NCBI GenBank assembly: GCA_951230915.1
Contig: OX579642.1
Span: forward strand, 11,098,001-11,162,000
Source: Antitrichia curtipendula
Lineage: Eukaryota; Streptophyta; Bryopsida; Hypnales; Leucodontaceae
Reading direction: 5' to 3'
Length of the DNA stretch: 64,000 bases
The translations under genes were made by a program, and so were the position numbers. Below, one piece after another: positions 36,994 to 50,945 of this stretch; within the stretch, counting starts at the first letter, position 1, and every line of letters starts with the position of its first letter. The notes under the pieces are model-generated. The model had not been told where the DNA came from, did no database searches, and was given only the letters and a program-made list of their open reading frames with translations.

Positions 36994-37961
36994 TGAACCC
37001 TTCAAGGACCAAGGTCATTTTTATGTCAAAAGCCACTCAAAACTACCATTTATGTTGTGTTCATCCAAGAAAAATCAAGAAAAAGTAAATAAAATAAAAT
37101 AAAATAAAATTTAAAATACACACATATATTGGAATCTAACCATAGGATCTTGTACTTTACTTGTCTAAGATCATGTGGTAAAAATTTCATGGAGTTTGAC
37201 TGTACAGATTAGAAGATATTAGCATTTGAAGTTGAAAAAAAAATTTGAACAGTAGCATGCAATTTCAGATCTCTTTGACTGCCCTTTGTGGAAATTTTTG
37301 CACTATGGACTTTGGATTTATACTTTTTTAAATTGAAGAATTGAGTTGAAAGTGTAGGAAAAAAATTTCAAAAGAAAAATGTTTATTTGCATTCTTTAAA
37401 ATATTGTCAAGTAGAAATAGGTCCAAGATTGAAAGAAAAACTAAATCATTAATAGCTCTATTTCTATTGTAAGATGGAATTGATACACAATAATTCCAAT
37501 GTTGAGATTGCTCTAAAAGTCAAACTTAAACTTTTCAAAAAAAAATTGGGAATTTGTAAAAATGCATTCAGAAATTAATCCTATAAGTTATTTTTTCAAG
37601 ATGATGCCTAGATTACCCAAAAAACCAGATTGTTCATAACTTTCACATCACTAATCCAAACGAAATGAATCAAAGCTTCACATGTAAACAAAAATATGAT
37701 CTATATGGAAAAAGAATTTTAAAAATTTAATTTTATGATTTTGTGGATTTTTTTTTTGCCTGGTGAAGTTAAAATTAAGTTTTAGATGGCATAACTTTTG
37801 CTCCTGATCATTGACTGAAGTAAAAATTATATTTTCACAAAGCTAAGAGTTTGTTTATCTTATAAGAAAGCTTTTAAGAGTTTCATTAAAAATTGAGGTC
37901 ATAGGAACTTGCCCGAAATCCATTCTGTCTTTTGAGGGGACAATGGTCCTTTAGGGGTTAA
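36994..37961 (+). mobile_element. TTAA-type element, family 2, complete
   Basis: The left end is TGAA-CCCTTCAAGGACC and the right end GGTCCTTTAGGGG-TTAA. The termini match family 1, but the interior is different and is shared with 1-428 and, in shortened form, 62919-63423. The left TTAA has mutated to TGAA. Noncoding. Confidence 0.7.
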
Positions 37962-39288
37962 TTGAAATTTACATTCTCTAAAAAAACAATTAGTTAGGAG
38001 TAATTGGAATTTTTTGGGAGCAATAAAAGACCCGCATTTGCATCATTTGGCCATTGCAAGCTCCTAGTACGCCGGTCAACTCATTCCTAAGTTTTAATTT
38101 CTTTTGGAATTTGATGCACTTGCCGGTTTGGGTACTTGTTGATGTTGAAAAGCCTACAAACTTGATGGGGCACTCTATCAAGACAAATAATCTTATTCTA
38201 GTATTTAGTGGAATTTTACCTCAACATGGATAATTAAAAAAAAATCACAAACATGTTTAAAGGCAGTTTTAGGCACTCCGGGTGGGTGGAAGGAACATCC
38301 CTATATAGGCCTTTCCTAAGTTTTTTATATAAAAAATCCTTGACTAGAATAGCCTTGTAAATCCCATAAAATAGCAATCAAGATAGAGGCATCTCATATC
38401 AAGATCAAAGCATCACATCAAAATTTCTTAAAGAAGACAAGAGAAGTTTATGAGAACCCTCAAGTAATGATCAAATCAAGACTTATGATGGTACATATTC
38501 CAACTAAGTACATTGTCAAATCACTATAGACTAGGTGATAAATGCCATAAAATAAGTCCTACAACCAATAGGATTTTGCATCCAAAAACATAAAAATAGT
38601 AATTTTGCCAAAAACTTTGGATAGAGCTTTGCAAAATGGTAGTTTTAACCCAAGAGGCTATGAACCTTACCTGCACCCATACAATCCAATGAACACAAAG
38701 TTAGTTAGAATTTGCATGTCATGTGTCTACAACTCATTGTAGCAATCACAAAAAGAAAAAATCACCAAGCAAAAAATTCAAAACTTCAATTAAGAATGTG
38801 GCAGATACATCATTGCCTTGCAAATTGCAAGACAAATTAGATTGCAACAAATAGAGGACTTGAGAAGATGCCATATGTGTCTCCCTCACTCCAAACCTCC
38901 TAAACACGTCAAAATCCAATGCATACAACAAATTGCAAATCAAAGTAGGCATGATCAACAATGCTTGGCCATTAATGACATACATGGAACAAATCATGAC
39001 ACCTAGATTGTACCATACTTATATACCAAATTCAAATCAAAGTCCTATTTACCTAGTGATTAACTTTAGTCCATATGTTTAACATTTCCTTCATAGTTAA
39101 GAACGAATATGTGATGTTACAACTTCTTCAAATAGGTTGGAATATTTCTAAGGGAATTTCTAAAAGCACTTAAGGCTAGGCAATAGTATAAATAATAAAC
39201 TTCTATGTCATCAAGTAAAAAGACCCAATGAAAACCACATTAGTGGCTACATTTACTTACAACAATAGTAATCTAAATGGTAAAAGAT

Positions 39289-39312
39289 GGGTGGGTGGGA
39301 AGGAGGGAGGGG
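39289..39312 (+). repeat. G-run microsatellite, paralogous copy
   Basis: Five runs of three or more G with loops of 1, 1, 5 and 1 bases. It is a partly eroded form of the tract at 2078-2101. Confidence 0.6.
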
Positions 39313-41514
39313 CATATAAAACAATTAGTTGAATAGGTAATTGTCCATAATTTATCATACAAATTTGTTTAAATATGAATGTTGTATATATTAAAAATAA
39401 ATAGCTCTTAAAATTAAAAAACAATTTGATTCTAACAATAACAAAAGCATAAATACATGTCCTTCAAGATTTCAACAAAATTATTATTAAGGGGCCACCT
39501 AGTCATCCAACTTTATTTTATCAAAATTGAATTGCAACTAGATTTAGAATTTAGGGTTTAGGACTTGAGGTTTAGGACTTTGGAACTTTCTGTAGAGTCA
39601 TCTTGTGTAATTTGTAAAAATCCAATTTTTTTTGGGCAACTTTTAAGAAGTTCCAAAACCATAGAGAAAAATAACATTTTACTTTGCATTATTTATAAAA
39701 AGGCTAAATTTAATTATTCTCTTTTAATTTATACCCTAAGAAAAAATCATTCAAATGTTCAGGAATTTGGATCAACCGGTTATGTTGTTGAACTTTTGTC
39801 ATATTATTAAGCTAAAAGCACCTCTCTATATGCTTTGGTCCTCTCTTCCATCACCTCATTTGTACTTCTACTTATTTTTATTCAAGATGACCTGCAAAAT
39901 TTAATTAACTATTTTCAATTCTTGATAATTGAATGGTCTTATCTATGTAGGCTCTCTAGGCCTAGCAGAAAAATTTCATCATTACTTTCATTTAGCCAAA
40001 TTGACACACCAAGAACTAGCTAACTCTTTGACCCTAAATTCTCTCATAAGTGACTAATTAACCTTTCAAACTCTTAACTAGGCACTAGAAGTAAAGAAAT
40101 GGAATATTTTAGACACTTTGTATTTCTACAAAGACCCTTCAAGGTATTTGTAGGAACTTCTATCAAATATCGCTCAAACTCTTTTTTTATGACTTTTCTT
40201 TCAAAAATACAATTAAATCTAAGAAAAATAAATTAAAAAATCTAGAGATTAGAGTACCAAATTAAGGGCTCACTCATATCTACAACTAGGTTCAAGGCTC
40301 ATAGGCTCATATCTTTGCGCTCACGCTCTAACATTGTTGAAAATACTCTATAAGCCAAATGGTGCAATTGGTTCATCAAGATTCTACACAAGTCAAAAAA
40401 ATTATACTCTACCAAATATAGTACATTGTAACAACAAACAAATTTTCCTCTACAAAGTACAAAGTAAAAATATGATCTTTTATTAGGGGTTGTTCTAGGA
40501 GACATTGTCGTGCAACGTCACACAAAGTCTATTAGAGTCCTTATGATGTCCAATAAAGTCAACTTTAAGCTTGATTTTCAAATAAATTACTCTTCAATTG
40601 TGATTTTGACATATTCAAGTCTCATTTTAGTGAAGTGTCTCAATTTGATAAACACATATTACATTCTAAATGCAAATTCATAATTATAGTGAGATTTCAA
40701 ATTGTTTCTACTAGCCTTGATGACCTTATTAGACAACAAAAGGGTTAACAGACGTCCAACACAACACACAATATGCGATGTCAAACGTCCAACACAATAC
40801 CAAAACCTAAAAATGTGTCAGACATGATAACCTTGTTTGGAAGTCTCATATAAATTGTAGATTTTTTTGGATTACATAAATTAGTTTTTTGGAATGTCAA
40901 CTATTCTAATAAGCTCCATTAAATTTAGGAATTATCCAAGTTGCGGTAAAATTCTAGTATAAGTAATAGTAGAGTTTCTAGTAGCAATAAACTATTCCTG
41001 ACAATTTTCAAAGCATTCTAACATTGAGAAAGGACCAAATGGAAAAAAACATCAACAATTATCAATGAGTTTTAAACAAATTTGAGGTATTGATTGGAGT
41101 TTTCAAAGCATACAACATCCAAATGAAGACTAAAAGGAATCATTTTTTATTCCAATAATCCCTTTGAACAAACATAACCCTTTAAGAGTGTAAAATACTT
41201 TCTTCATTTGGAATTTTATGGTACTTTATTTTGATAATTTGTCAACTATTTGAGTCCAAATGATCTTGGTAAAGGATTTAGGCGGGTTACCACAAGATAA
41301 TTCGGTCCTCCTCGAACAAATGGTGCAATTCATTTGGCATTTGAAGCTTTTCATCCAAACTTAGAATGTAGTCCACATTAAATTTGACTCTTTTTGATAA
41401 GTAGAGAGGATACACTAAAAGTCTTGGGATTACATGACTACATGAGGAAATGAGGCATGTAGGCAAAGTGTAAAAGACCTTCATCTTTACTCCTCAAACA
41501 CCCTGATTATCATA

Positions 41515-41937
41515 TTGTACCTTGTTTTTGTTTATTTAGTAGTGTTAACCAATTTGGCCAAATGTTGTCAATGTGGTGTTTTTCAAGCATTGTTTTACTC
41601 ATTTTGTAGTGGTTTTAGTGCTCTCTTTGAAGAACGTGGAGGTATCTTCAAATATTACCACTCTTCTTGTAACTTTAATGTTTCATGGTTTGTATCTACT
41701 AACATTTGTATTTTTTTGGCTTTCGCTCAAACTTTTGAGTCATTGGCTTGTGCTTGTTATTTTTGTACGAGCTCCTTGTATATTAGTCCCGCATTCTTGA
41801 AAATTCCCCCTAGAGCCTTAACATGCAAAATTGTGGTGCGTGTAGGAAATTTTTTAGATCTTTTATGTGTTAAATTATATTATATTTCTAAGCTAACATC
41901 AAAACTTTGGCTTTGCGTGGTATTTTATGTGTTTTGA
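41515..41937 (+). other. Paralogue of the 4307-4729 open frame, judged noncoding
   Basis: The frame is open for the same 140 codons and differs at six residues from copy 1. Substitutions are mostly replacement changes and there is no ATG start, so conservation here reflects recent duplication rather than selection. Confidence 0.6.
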
Positions 41938-42037
41938 GGATTCTCCTTCATCTATTTTCTACTAGTCCCTCTAGTTGAAACTTTTGGTATGGCATAGCTT
42001 TGGCTTTGTGCGTGACATTTTTAGATGGTGTTATAGT

Positions 42038-42243
42038 CCACTAGAAGGACCCCGTGTCAAAGTTGACAAATTTTATTGGACATCTAATGTAACAACCCAT
42101 GTTTTTATGTCATTGGACAACCCTTGATGTTTTATTGGACGTCATTATTGACATAAAAATATGGAATGTTGCATCAGATGTCCAACAAAATCTGTCAACC
42201 TTGACATGGGAAAATTTGGGAAAACATGGGCTCTTTCTAGTGG
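42038..42243. mobile_element. Foldback (hairpin) element, second copy
   Basis: The same CCACTAGAAGGA ... TTTCTAGTGG arms as at 4830-5035, with a few substitutions that partly compensate within the stem. Confidence 0.7.
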
Positions 42244-44339
42244 TCATTCTTTTTATCTTTTTTGTTAAAGCTACCATGACATCAAAGCATAGTTTAGATC
42301 TCAATAATTATACAACTATAAACTGTAATATTTACAAGCATTCATATTTTAAGGTAGTTGAGTTTAATTCAATACAAAAGATTTGGAAGCTCCAACTGTT
42401 TGTATATCAATTTAAGTTCCAATAATGGCTATAAAAATTCAAAATCATTGAAATCTCTTGAACTTTGTCATTTAATACTTCAAAAATATGATTAGGTGTA
42501 TGAGCTACCAATGGAAACTAAACCCTTTTGCTTGTTTAGTTTGACTTTATTTTGTTTTGATTTTTATAGCAAATAGTAATAAATACTTTTGAATATTTGA
42601 TAGGCCGTCTTATATGAGCTTCCAAATTGTTAATTAGAGCTCATATTCTTTTTTTTTTTTTTTTTCAATTAAAGTGAAGTCTTATATACCAAAGGCTCCG
42701 AAAGAGTATTAAACCAAATTAGATATGCTCTCGGATATGCTACAAGTTAATATGGCATTTGGTCCAAAATAGAGTATTTATGCTAAATAAACCAAAATCC
42801 AACATGTGAATAGAGAGAAACCTGAAAGTTGTAGAAATTATGAATATTGAGTGAATAGTGCCCACACATCCTAAATCTACTATGCATGTGAATCATTCTA
42901 GCTAAAATGGTCCTAGAAAATCCTAATAAGATGCCTTAGTCAATTCATGATTATAGGTTTCAGTTTCTTAATCAAATTCGAAAAATAAATCAAACCCCCA
43001 TTGTTAATTTCAATGTGACACAAACTCAAGACAAACTAGTGAAAGGCATCTATTGGAAAATTATGGTGCTCTGAGGTTGAAATTATGCCAAAATCAAATC
43101 TCAAAATTAGTTTGCCAAGATTTTTTTTGTATAAATGGTTCTTTGTTCATCCATAATTAAAAGAGATAGCGGGATTTTATTCTCTTACTTTGAATGTGTA
43201 CAATAAAAATATGAGCTTACACATCTTTTGTGGAATTTGTGAGAGGTTCCATAAAATATTCCATGATTTTATGACTATTAAAAGATCTTCTTTTGATCAT
43301 TCAATTATTCAAACCTACAATGAAAAATTCTTAGAAATTCCTAGGAATGTGGTAAATTTTCAGTAAAAATAAATATAGGTTATTTTTTACTAATAATATG
43401 CTTTGAAAAATTTGATAGCATTTCAACATCTAAAATAATCTAAACAAACAAACCAATAAGATTCTTTAAATCTTGCAGAAATAAAGATGATTCATGGAGT
43501 TGACTAATGTTTTAGGAGCATAATTATGAAATTGGATTGAGATCAAAGAAGTGTCTTTTTTTACTCCCTTGTACCTTCCAAAGAGCTTAGGCTAATTACT
43601 TTCTTCAGAAAGAGTAATTCCAGTAGTTCGGTATTGATGATTTTTTCACAAAAAAGAAGAAGAAGAAGGTCCTACATACTAAATATGGCCTTCTAAAGCC
43701 AATGGTGCAATTTAGTTGTGACTCGGAGTCTTTTTCTAGGAGTTAGAGTTTTGGACTAGCATAAAAAGTAGAAATTTAAAAGATCAAGATAAGAATCCCA
43801 AATGATAAGATTACCACTACGAAACTGAGACTCTGAGAGGGAGGAGATTGTCCTAGAGAAAGTATTTATTGGCATCTATTCTCCTTAGTCTCTAAACACT
43901 TGTTTGGTCACATTGTTCATACTTTGATTCAGTTGGGTCTATTTAGTGGAATTTTGGCCATTGACCCAAACTTGCCAAACAGTTACTTTGGAGCCTTTGA
44001 TGTACCATTCTTGTTTTTTTTTTTTCAATCTTTGAAGGACATTGGATTCTTTCACAACTTGTATCTATATACACTTGTTATTCTTGTTTTTTGTATTTTT
44101 TTTTTGAGTTGTTGGTTTACTTGTACTAATTCTAAATATTAGCCTTTTCGCCAAAGAGTGTGTACCTTGGTGATGTTGCTTAGGGGTCCTCTAGTATATG
44201 TTAGCGAGTCTACACTACTAAGTGGAAAGTTCCTAAGTGAGAAATCCCTTACAAGTGGTGCTTTGGTTGATCTAAATTGTTATGTTCTAATTTGTTTTGT
44301 TAATTTTCCTTGTCCAACCTTTGTCTTCTATTTTCCTTT

Positions 44340-47095
44340 CTTTTTGTAGTATTGCAAAGCTTTGGCTTTCTTAGTACCTAAATATTTAGATTTCTTTATT
44401 AGAAACAAAATTACATCAAACTTTGGCTTCCTTAGTGCCTATTGTAAGTATTTCAATTTTTGTGTGGAAATCAAAACTATGGCAAAGCTTTAAACAATAG
44501 GACTTAGAAAAAAATACCCTCAAATTCCCAAATAGGCTCCAAAATTTGAAAGTTTAATCTGAAGTTATTCTCCATATTTAGTTTCCAAAGTTTAGTTTCC
44601 AAAACAAAATTTTGAAATCCCAACTGTAGTTTCCAAATGTTTGGCTTTAGAGTGCAATGCTGGCTTAATGCTCAAGATTTGGGTCTTAGAATTTTTCATA
44701 AATTGTGGTCATAAAAAATTTAGCCTTAGCATTCAAAAATATAGACCTCAATATTCTAGTTCAGACTTCAACACCCAGTCAAACCTTAGCACCCCATTTA
44801 GACCCTACACCGCAATTCAGATCCCACACCCCAACCGACACCTACCAACTAGAGTTGGGTTTGGGCTTTAGGGCCTTTTGATGGGGCTTTAGGCTATTTG
44901 CTCAAGGCTCCATGGTCTTTGACAAGATTCCATGGCATTCTATTTGGGGCTCAACAGACTAATTTGGCCCTCAAAAACTAATTTTCAATTGTTAAGGGTA
45001 ACTATAATTTTTAGTTGATTAGGGGAGAGAATCGTTTTGTCAAGTTTTAGTACAAATTAAAATCATAAGAGACACATCAAGATTACAAGGGAAGTAATTT
45101 AAATCAAATGCTATAGCAATCAAGGAAGGATAGGAAAAAAATTGAAAGATGGTGATGTAAGAAAGCTAAGAAGACAATGTGAGTTCCATATTCGTCAATT
45201 GGAACTCACTACTTTTTTTTTCAATTTTTTCAAATTTAAGTATATAAAAAGATACAAAAGCCCCCAAAAGAGTGTAGAACCAGAATAGGTATGTTACATA
45301 CCAATATAGTATTTGGTCATAATTGAAGTTTTTTTACCTAGGTTGAACCAAATCTCGCTTGTAAATAGGTTAGAATTTGGATAATAGAAAAAATTGTAGA
45401 TATTAAATGGAATTGTCCGAAATAGCCAAATTATTTTCTATATATAGTTTCCAAATCATTTTTCATATATAATAGAAATCTCAATTGTTAGCCTACAGGT
45501 GTTACAAACTCAAGATGGGCCATGGGAGAGAATCTATGGCCAAAAGAGGGTGTACTAGGGTTAGCACCAAGTTAGGGATTCAACGGAGAAATTTGTTGGC
45601 TAAGATTCATCCTTGGATGACAGATTCCCTAGACCTTGGTGATTGAAGGAGATGATAGGATCTGGATCTCTTATGACCATTGTGCAAAGTAAAAATATGA
45701 GCTTGCAAATCTTTTGTGGGATTCTATGGGTGGTCCTATAAAAAGTTTCAGAATTTTCTGGATTATAGAAGTGTTTATTTTGGACAGTCAACCGCGGCAA
45801 TCTATGATGAAAAATTTATAGAAATTACCTGGGGTGCGGTAAAATATAAAAAATATATATAGCATAGCTTCTTTTATGTAAATAATGTGCTCCGACAAGT
45901 TTCATAGCATTTCGATAGTCAAAAGGGTCAAAAATAAATGAGATCCTCTAAAAATTGGCAAAATTGAAGAACAAATGTGGAGTTGACCGGTGTATCGGGA
46001 GCACATGGAGTTGGATTGAAGTCAAAGTGGGGTCTTTTATTACTCCCTTATACCTACTTAAGAGCCTTGGCTAGTCACTTTTCACAAAAAGTCAAACTCC
46101 AAAAGTTGGATTTTTACCCCCTTTTTGGTGTTTAGTTAGCGCTAGGATTCATTGCGTTTTTAGTGTAAGAAAAAAGGGGTGGAGGCTCCCTTAGATTAAA
46201 ATTGTACTTTTGAAGCCAATGGTGCAATCCGTTTGTGATTTGGAGTTGATCTCCAAAAGTTAGAAAGTAAGTCTAGCGTAGAAATCCAAAGTTACAAGCG
46301 ATTTTGGATGAAAATCTTATTTGATAAGATTACCAACGTTGAAGAAGGGGGTGGGTGAAGGTCCTTGGAAGAGTATATAAGCGCACTCTCTCCCCTTTCC
46401 AAAACACCCCTTAGGTTCATTTTGAACTGCCTTGTTTTCATTTGGATTCATTTAGTTGGATTTTGACTATTTTAGGCCATGTTGCCAAATTCTTTTGTTT
46501 TTGGAGCATTTAAAGCTTTTTTGTCGTTGTTTTTTGAGCTCTCTTGAAGGACTTGGGATCCCCTCAAGCTTAGCTATCTTCTTATTGTATTTTTGTTAAA
46601 GTTTTTGAAGCTTGGTTTCTGTTTTTGTTGAAGTTTGGTATTTTGTTGAAGTTTTGATATTTTGAACTAACATGGTACTAATCCTAGAGAGTTTTTCTTC
46701 CCTTATGACTGGTGATGCCTTTCAGAGAAGACCTCTAGTGTTGTTTGAGTTATTTTAAGTACTAACACACGTGTACTAATTGGTGGATTTTGTTCTAGTT
46801 GTACTAACATTGTAATAACAAAGTTGTAGCCTGGTTTGGTTGTATTAACAAAGTTTTTGTTGTCCATGTTTTCCTTTGTCCCCTCTAGGCGGCGAAGCTT
46901 TGACTTTTGTTTGTCTAGAATTTTATAGGAAATTTGGTCATTTTACAACATCACCGCAAAGCTTTCACTTCGTGAGTTTTTAGAAGTACTAGTATTTTGT
47001 CAAAATTCTCCGAGACGGCAAAGCTTTGGTTTTGGATCTTTAGAGGTTAATAGAAATTTTGTGTGTTTCCAAAAGCATGACAAAGCTTTGAATGT
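44340..47095 (+). repeat. GGCAAAGCTTTGG motif cluster
   Basis: GCAAAGCTTTGGCTTTC or close variants occur near 44348, 44418, 44478, 46893, 46953, 47024 and 47080. In the opposite orientation, TTTGCC-type units occur at 32690-33020 and 35971. Such clustered inverted motifs are what subterminal regions of large DNA transposons look like. Confidence 0.45.
45230..46560 (+). repeat. Diverged copy of the LTR-like / promoter-bearing repeat
   Basis: Follows 5440-6867 and 42660-44075 in order, but at much lower identity. It carries a clear TATA box, AGTATATAAGCGC at about 46371, followed by a CT-rich leader. The TATA position is conserved among the three copies, which suggests a promoter in a retroelement LTR. 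Confidence 0.4.
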
Positions 47096-47483
47096 TAAAA
47101 GTGTCAAAGTCTAAGAAATAGGAGTTGAAGTTGAAGAGACAACCATCCATTGAATTTAGAAGGAAAAAATTGATTTTGAGAAAAATACTCTAATTCCATT
47201 TAGAAGGCGAAGGGTCACACCAATTAGAATTAAAGTAGGGAGATCAGTGAGGCTTAGAACCTTATTGAAACACTATGGCAAAATTAATATAAGATAGAAT
47301 TTAGAAGTTGTATTTTGTTGGTTGTTTTCTTGTTTAGCCAAGAAGCTATCTTATTGAGAGAACTCCAATACTCGAAATTCCAAGTTAGCCTCCTAGCCCC
47401 CCCATGTCAAAAACTAAAAGCAGACATTAATTGAAGCCAAGAGAACAACAAGTCCCAACCAAAATCGAGGTCTCAAAACAAAA

Positions 47484-48040
47484 ATGAGGTCTCGAGTACA
47501 AAAAACATCACAACCAGTGGCACGAGAAAGTTGGGGCTCACCTGACTTGGGTTGTGGGGTCTCAATTGTTGGAGTCAGGTTGTCCCAAGGATGGTCAGGG
47601 AGTTCTTCAGTGTCATGTTGGCTTGATCAATCGAGACAGTCACCCCACGCACATGCGGGGGTTTCTCCCCCCTACCCGCCAATTCGCCTGGCCAAGTGGC
47701 TTGGGCTGAGTAGGGGGGATGGACTGGAGTGGAATGATTGCACTGCCGGTCTGCACATGCATCCCTTCCACGCCCTGCCGCGCCAAGCCCCACAGGTTAA
47801 AGCTGCGAGGTGAAGTTTGAAGTCCGAGAGGGGGGGTAAAATTGGCCGCTCCACCAGCCCTGGCAGTGGTCAAGTCCACCAAGGCTCCCCCCGCCGGTCC
47901 GCTAGGAGGATCCTGGCGGACTTCGCCACCAAAAGAGGGCATGTGCGTGGGATGTGTAACTCATGTCCAAGAGCTTGTTTCAGTAACAGAGAGCTCTGGA
48001 AGTTTGGAAGTTCTGATTGAACTGGAGACATGGGATTAAA
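47484..48040 (+). other. GC-rich block with broken open frames, possible gag remnant
   Basis: A GC-rich island in AT-rich DNA with frames in two phases: one from ATG at 47484 (109 codons) and another near 47842-48039 (65 codons). The frame shift between them and the position downstream of an LTR-like repeat would fit a decayed retrotransposon gag. No zinc knuckle or protease motif is recognised, so the assignment is weak. Confidence 0.25.
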
Positions 48041-50945
48041 AGCTCAAGTTATGAAAGATTGAAAGCTAATCTAACATTTCTAGGTGCTAAAATTTTAATT
48101 TAATTGACAATTTAATATTAATTTTAATTTTTTGACCAAAATTTGGATGTAGAGATTGTCTTTAGGAACTATGAATTAGAAAAGATTAGCATAGGAAAAG
48201 TAGGAAGAGAAATAGAAGTAAAACTAAAATATTGCAAAACTCTTCAAATTGCAAAGAACCTCAAACTAGAAGAAGGATAGGATAGAATTTTGAAACTCTC
48301 ATGAGCTCTCAAAGCTCTTTTGCTCAAACTAGATAGAAGTACTAAATTCAAATGCAAAAGTGAGGTGAGTGAAGGTTCATTTAGGTAGTTGAAGAACAAC
48401 TTAGAAGTTGATAGGATTAGAGAAAATCTTGAAAAGACAAGGAGAACCATTAGAATTAAGATAATACAATAATTGATTTTAAGAATTGATAGAAGGTCAA
48501 GGGGTATCAATTATTGTATTGAATTCAAAGTCAACCCTTTGAATACAAATAATTGAGATAGAATAGTGTGGAAGAGAAAGAAGTAGAGTGGAAAGAAAAA
48601 GGAAGAAGTACTTTGAAATGAATTCAAAATCTGTATTAAAACCACATTTTAAAGCGGTGAGCAAAAACTCTCAAGGGAAGCAACCATGGAAATGGAAGGA
48701 GACTTTGAAGGGATGTTTAACCACCTAATTGATGAAACAAACTGCAAAGTATGTGCCTAAGCCCTTTTCTTCTTATGGATTAGCAAAGATTAGCAAAAAT
48801 ACCAATAGGGCCGAAGCCTAAGGACAAGTCAGACCTATAGGATTAGAAGTCATTCCACTTTTGAATTTAGAGTCTTAAAGTAGAAGTTTAGAACTTCCCA
48901 AAAACATAAAACAAGTTGAATTCAAAGCTAAACCGAAGAAGTTATAGATAGATGAAGTGTAGAGTATAAATTGGATGAAGTAGGACAAAAGTCATCCATT
49001 CAAGCTTAAATTTGTAAATTAGGTAGAGATAAAATACTAAGTATCTAGTTAGTATGTCCAATTAGGATAAACATTGCAATTTGGATTAGTTTGGTTTGGT
49101 TTTCTTGCAAGATTTGTATGAGTAAAATTTAGAAAAAATCAATTGCTTGGAAGGCACAATGGATTGACGCTAGGCACCCATAAATAAAATCAACCATAAA
49201 TTACCAAGAACCTAGTTGTATTCAATTATTTATCTAGGATGGATAAATAAGCGCTCACAAAAAATAGCAAAGTGAAGATGGAATCATCAAACATAGTATT
49301 TAGTGGTAGAAGTAGATGAAGGAAGAAGTACAAGGTTTTGAACATAGAAAGAACATAGTCCAAATCGTTGCAATCAAGATATGATTTGAAGAAATTTTAG
49401 AGAACTCCAAATAGCCATTAGAAAATTTCATCTACAATTATTGACTTTGGATAAAGGAATAGGTAGCATTTTTCCAATTTTGTTGAGAATTTGAATAATT
49501 GTTCTTGCACAGTCAACTAGTAGACTACATTAATTGAATAAAATAGAGGTAGAAGAAAAAAAAAAAATAGGAAAGAAAAAGAAGGAAAAAATAGAAGAAA
49601 AGAAAAAATAGAACTTTAGAATGAAGTAGGAAATAGACTTGGAAATTAAATTCCACAACTTTGTACCAACACCAAAACTCTAAAAATTAGTGGAAAGCAC
49701 AAATCAAGAAGAGATAAGATGGTGAAAGAAGACTATTTCGAAGACATTTTTTCCCGCCACCCCTCCGTAAATGAGAGCGATCTAAGGTGAGTATTTAAAT
49801 CCTTTATTTTTCTTTTAAATCTTTTGATTAGGAACTTTAAACCATAGTCAAAGTACAAGTAAAATCCAAACCAATAGGACTAGATTTTAATTCAAAGTTT
49901 ATTTGTATAGAAGAGGCTTAGAGGTTTTCAAAAATGTATGACATTTAAAAACAAGTAAGATACAAGTAAATGAAAATCAAATGAAGATAAGTGAAAATCA
50001 TCTAAAATGACCAAGAATGAAAGCTTAAGAAGTAGTGAAAATCTAGAATCTGAAAGTGAAATTAGGAATTAATTTCAACTCTAAGATTAAACATTATTAA
50101 CAGATGAAGTTTGAAGTATCAATTAGCATCAAATTTCATCCATTCATAACTTTCATTAGGTAAGTTAAATATTCAAGTATCTTAGCAATTCAAATAGGTG
50201 AATCCAAGATCTATAAAGAATAAAACTTTCTAAAAATCTAAAGATAATAAATTGATAAAAGAAGTTTAGTGTCTCTAGAAAAAGATAGATGTTAGGTTAG
50301 AATCCTTTGAAAACAACTAAGTAGTAATTGAAATCTAGAATTCTATAGAAGAAAGATAGGATAATTGAGAATCTAACCATATAGATGTTTAAAGAACATG
50401 CTTATTAGTATGCATACCCATTTTGAGTGTGAAATTGCACATGAGTTGTGAGATTGTAAAAAGAAAAATGTACATTTAAAATTTTTAGTATGTTGCCCCT
50501 CCCTACAATGTTTCAAAATTTGTATACATATTTTTTTGGAGAGAGGTGACATAAGCAACTACAAATAGTGTTAGCAGAATAAATACACTTTCAAAAAACT
50601 TAGTTTCAAATGAAAAGCTATCAAACTCTTTAATCAATCCACCTTGCAATTGTTGAAATGCATTTTTTAATAAGTAGAAACCACAAATAACTCCAAATCA
50701 ACACTTGCATGTTTAGATTTTCAACATTGAAAATCATGAAAACACTTTATTCTTTCCGCTTAGACCATTTTCAAAGCAAATAGATAAGTACAATTTCTTA
50801 GATTTCATCATCTCAAACCAAGTGAAATTGTTGAGCTTTGCAAAGCCAGGAAATCAAGTAAAATTCATAAGCTTTACACTTCCACTAATGGTACATATAA
50901 TCTTTGGAGGACCTCTCTCTCAAAAATAAAGTATTTACCTTTTTC
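48041..50945. other. AT-rich intergenic DNA
   Basis: A purine-rich run stands at 49555-49620 and a dispersed module at 49134-49260. No gene is supported. Confidence 0.5.
49134..49260 (+). repeat. Dispersed ~120 bp module, copy 3
   Basis: TCAATTGCTTGGAAGGCAC, a CGCTAGGCACCC core and the GCGCTCACA end match the other modules. Flanking DNA is unrelated to theirs. Confidence 0.5.

Larger units (their letters stand above)
37526..44075 (+). repeat. Segmental duplication, copy 2 (first block)
   Basis: Partner of 1-6867, with the same foldback element (42038-42243), G-run (39289-39312) and 140-codon frame (41515-41937). It lacks about 335 bp present at 1417-1750 in copy 1. No gene was recognised. 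Confidence 0.85.
44076..50945. other. 6.87 kb present only in duplication copy 2
   Basis: Copy 1 passes from the equivalent of 44075 directly to 50946 (6867/6868). The extra DNA begins TGTTATTC and ends CTTTTTC, with no target duplication, so a deletion in copy 1 is as likely as an insertion here. It contains a diverged LTR-like repeat (45230-46560), AAAGCTTTG motif clusters, a GC-rich block (47484-48040) and one dispersed module (49134-49260). Confidence 0.7.

Noticed and set aside
44076..50945. A single LTR-retrotransposon insertion explaining the 6.87-kb difference
   Set aside because: No 5-bp duplication and no matching LTR pair at the boundaries; a deletion in copy 1 explains it equally well.
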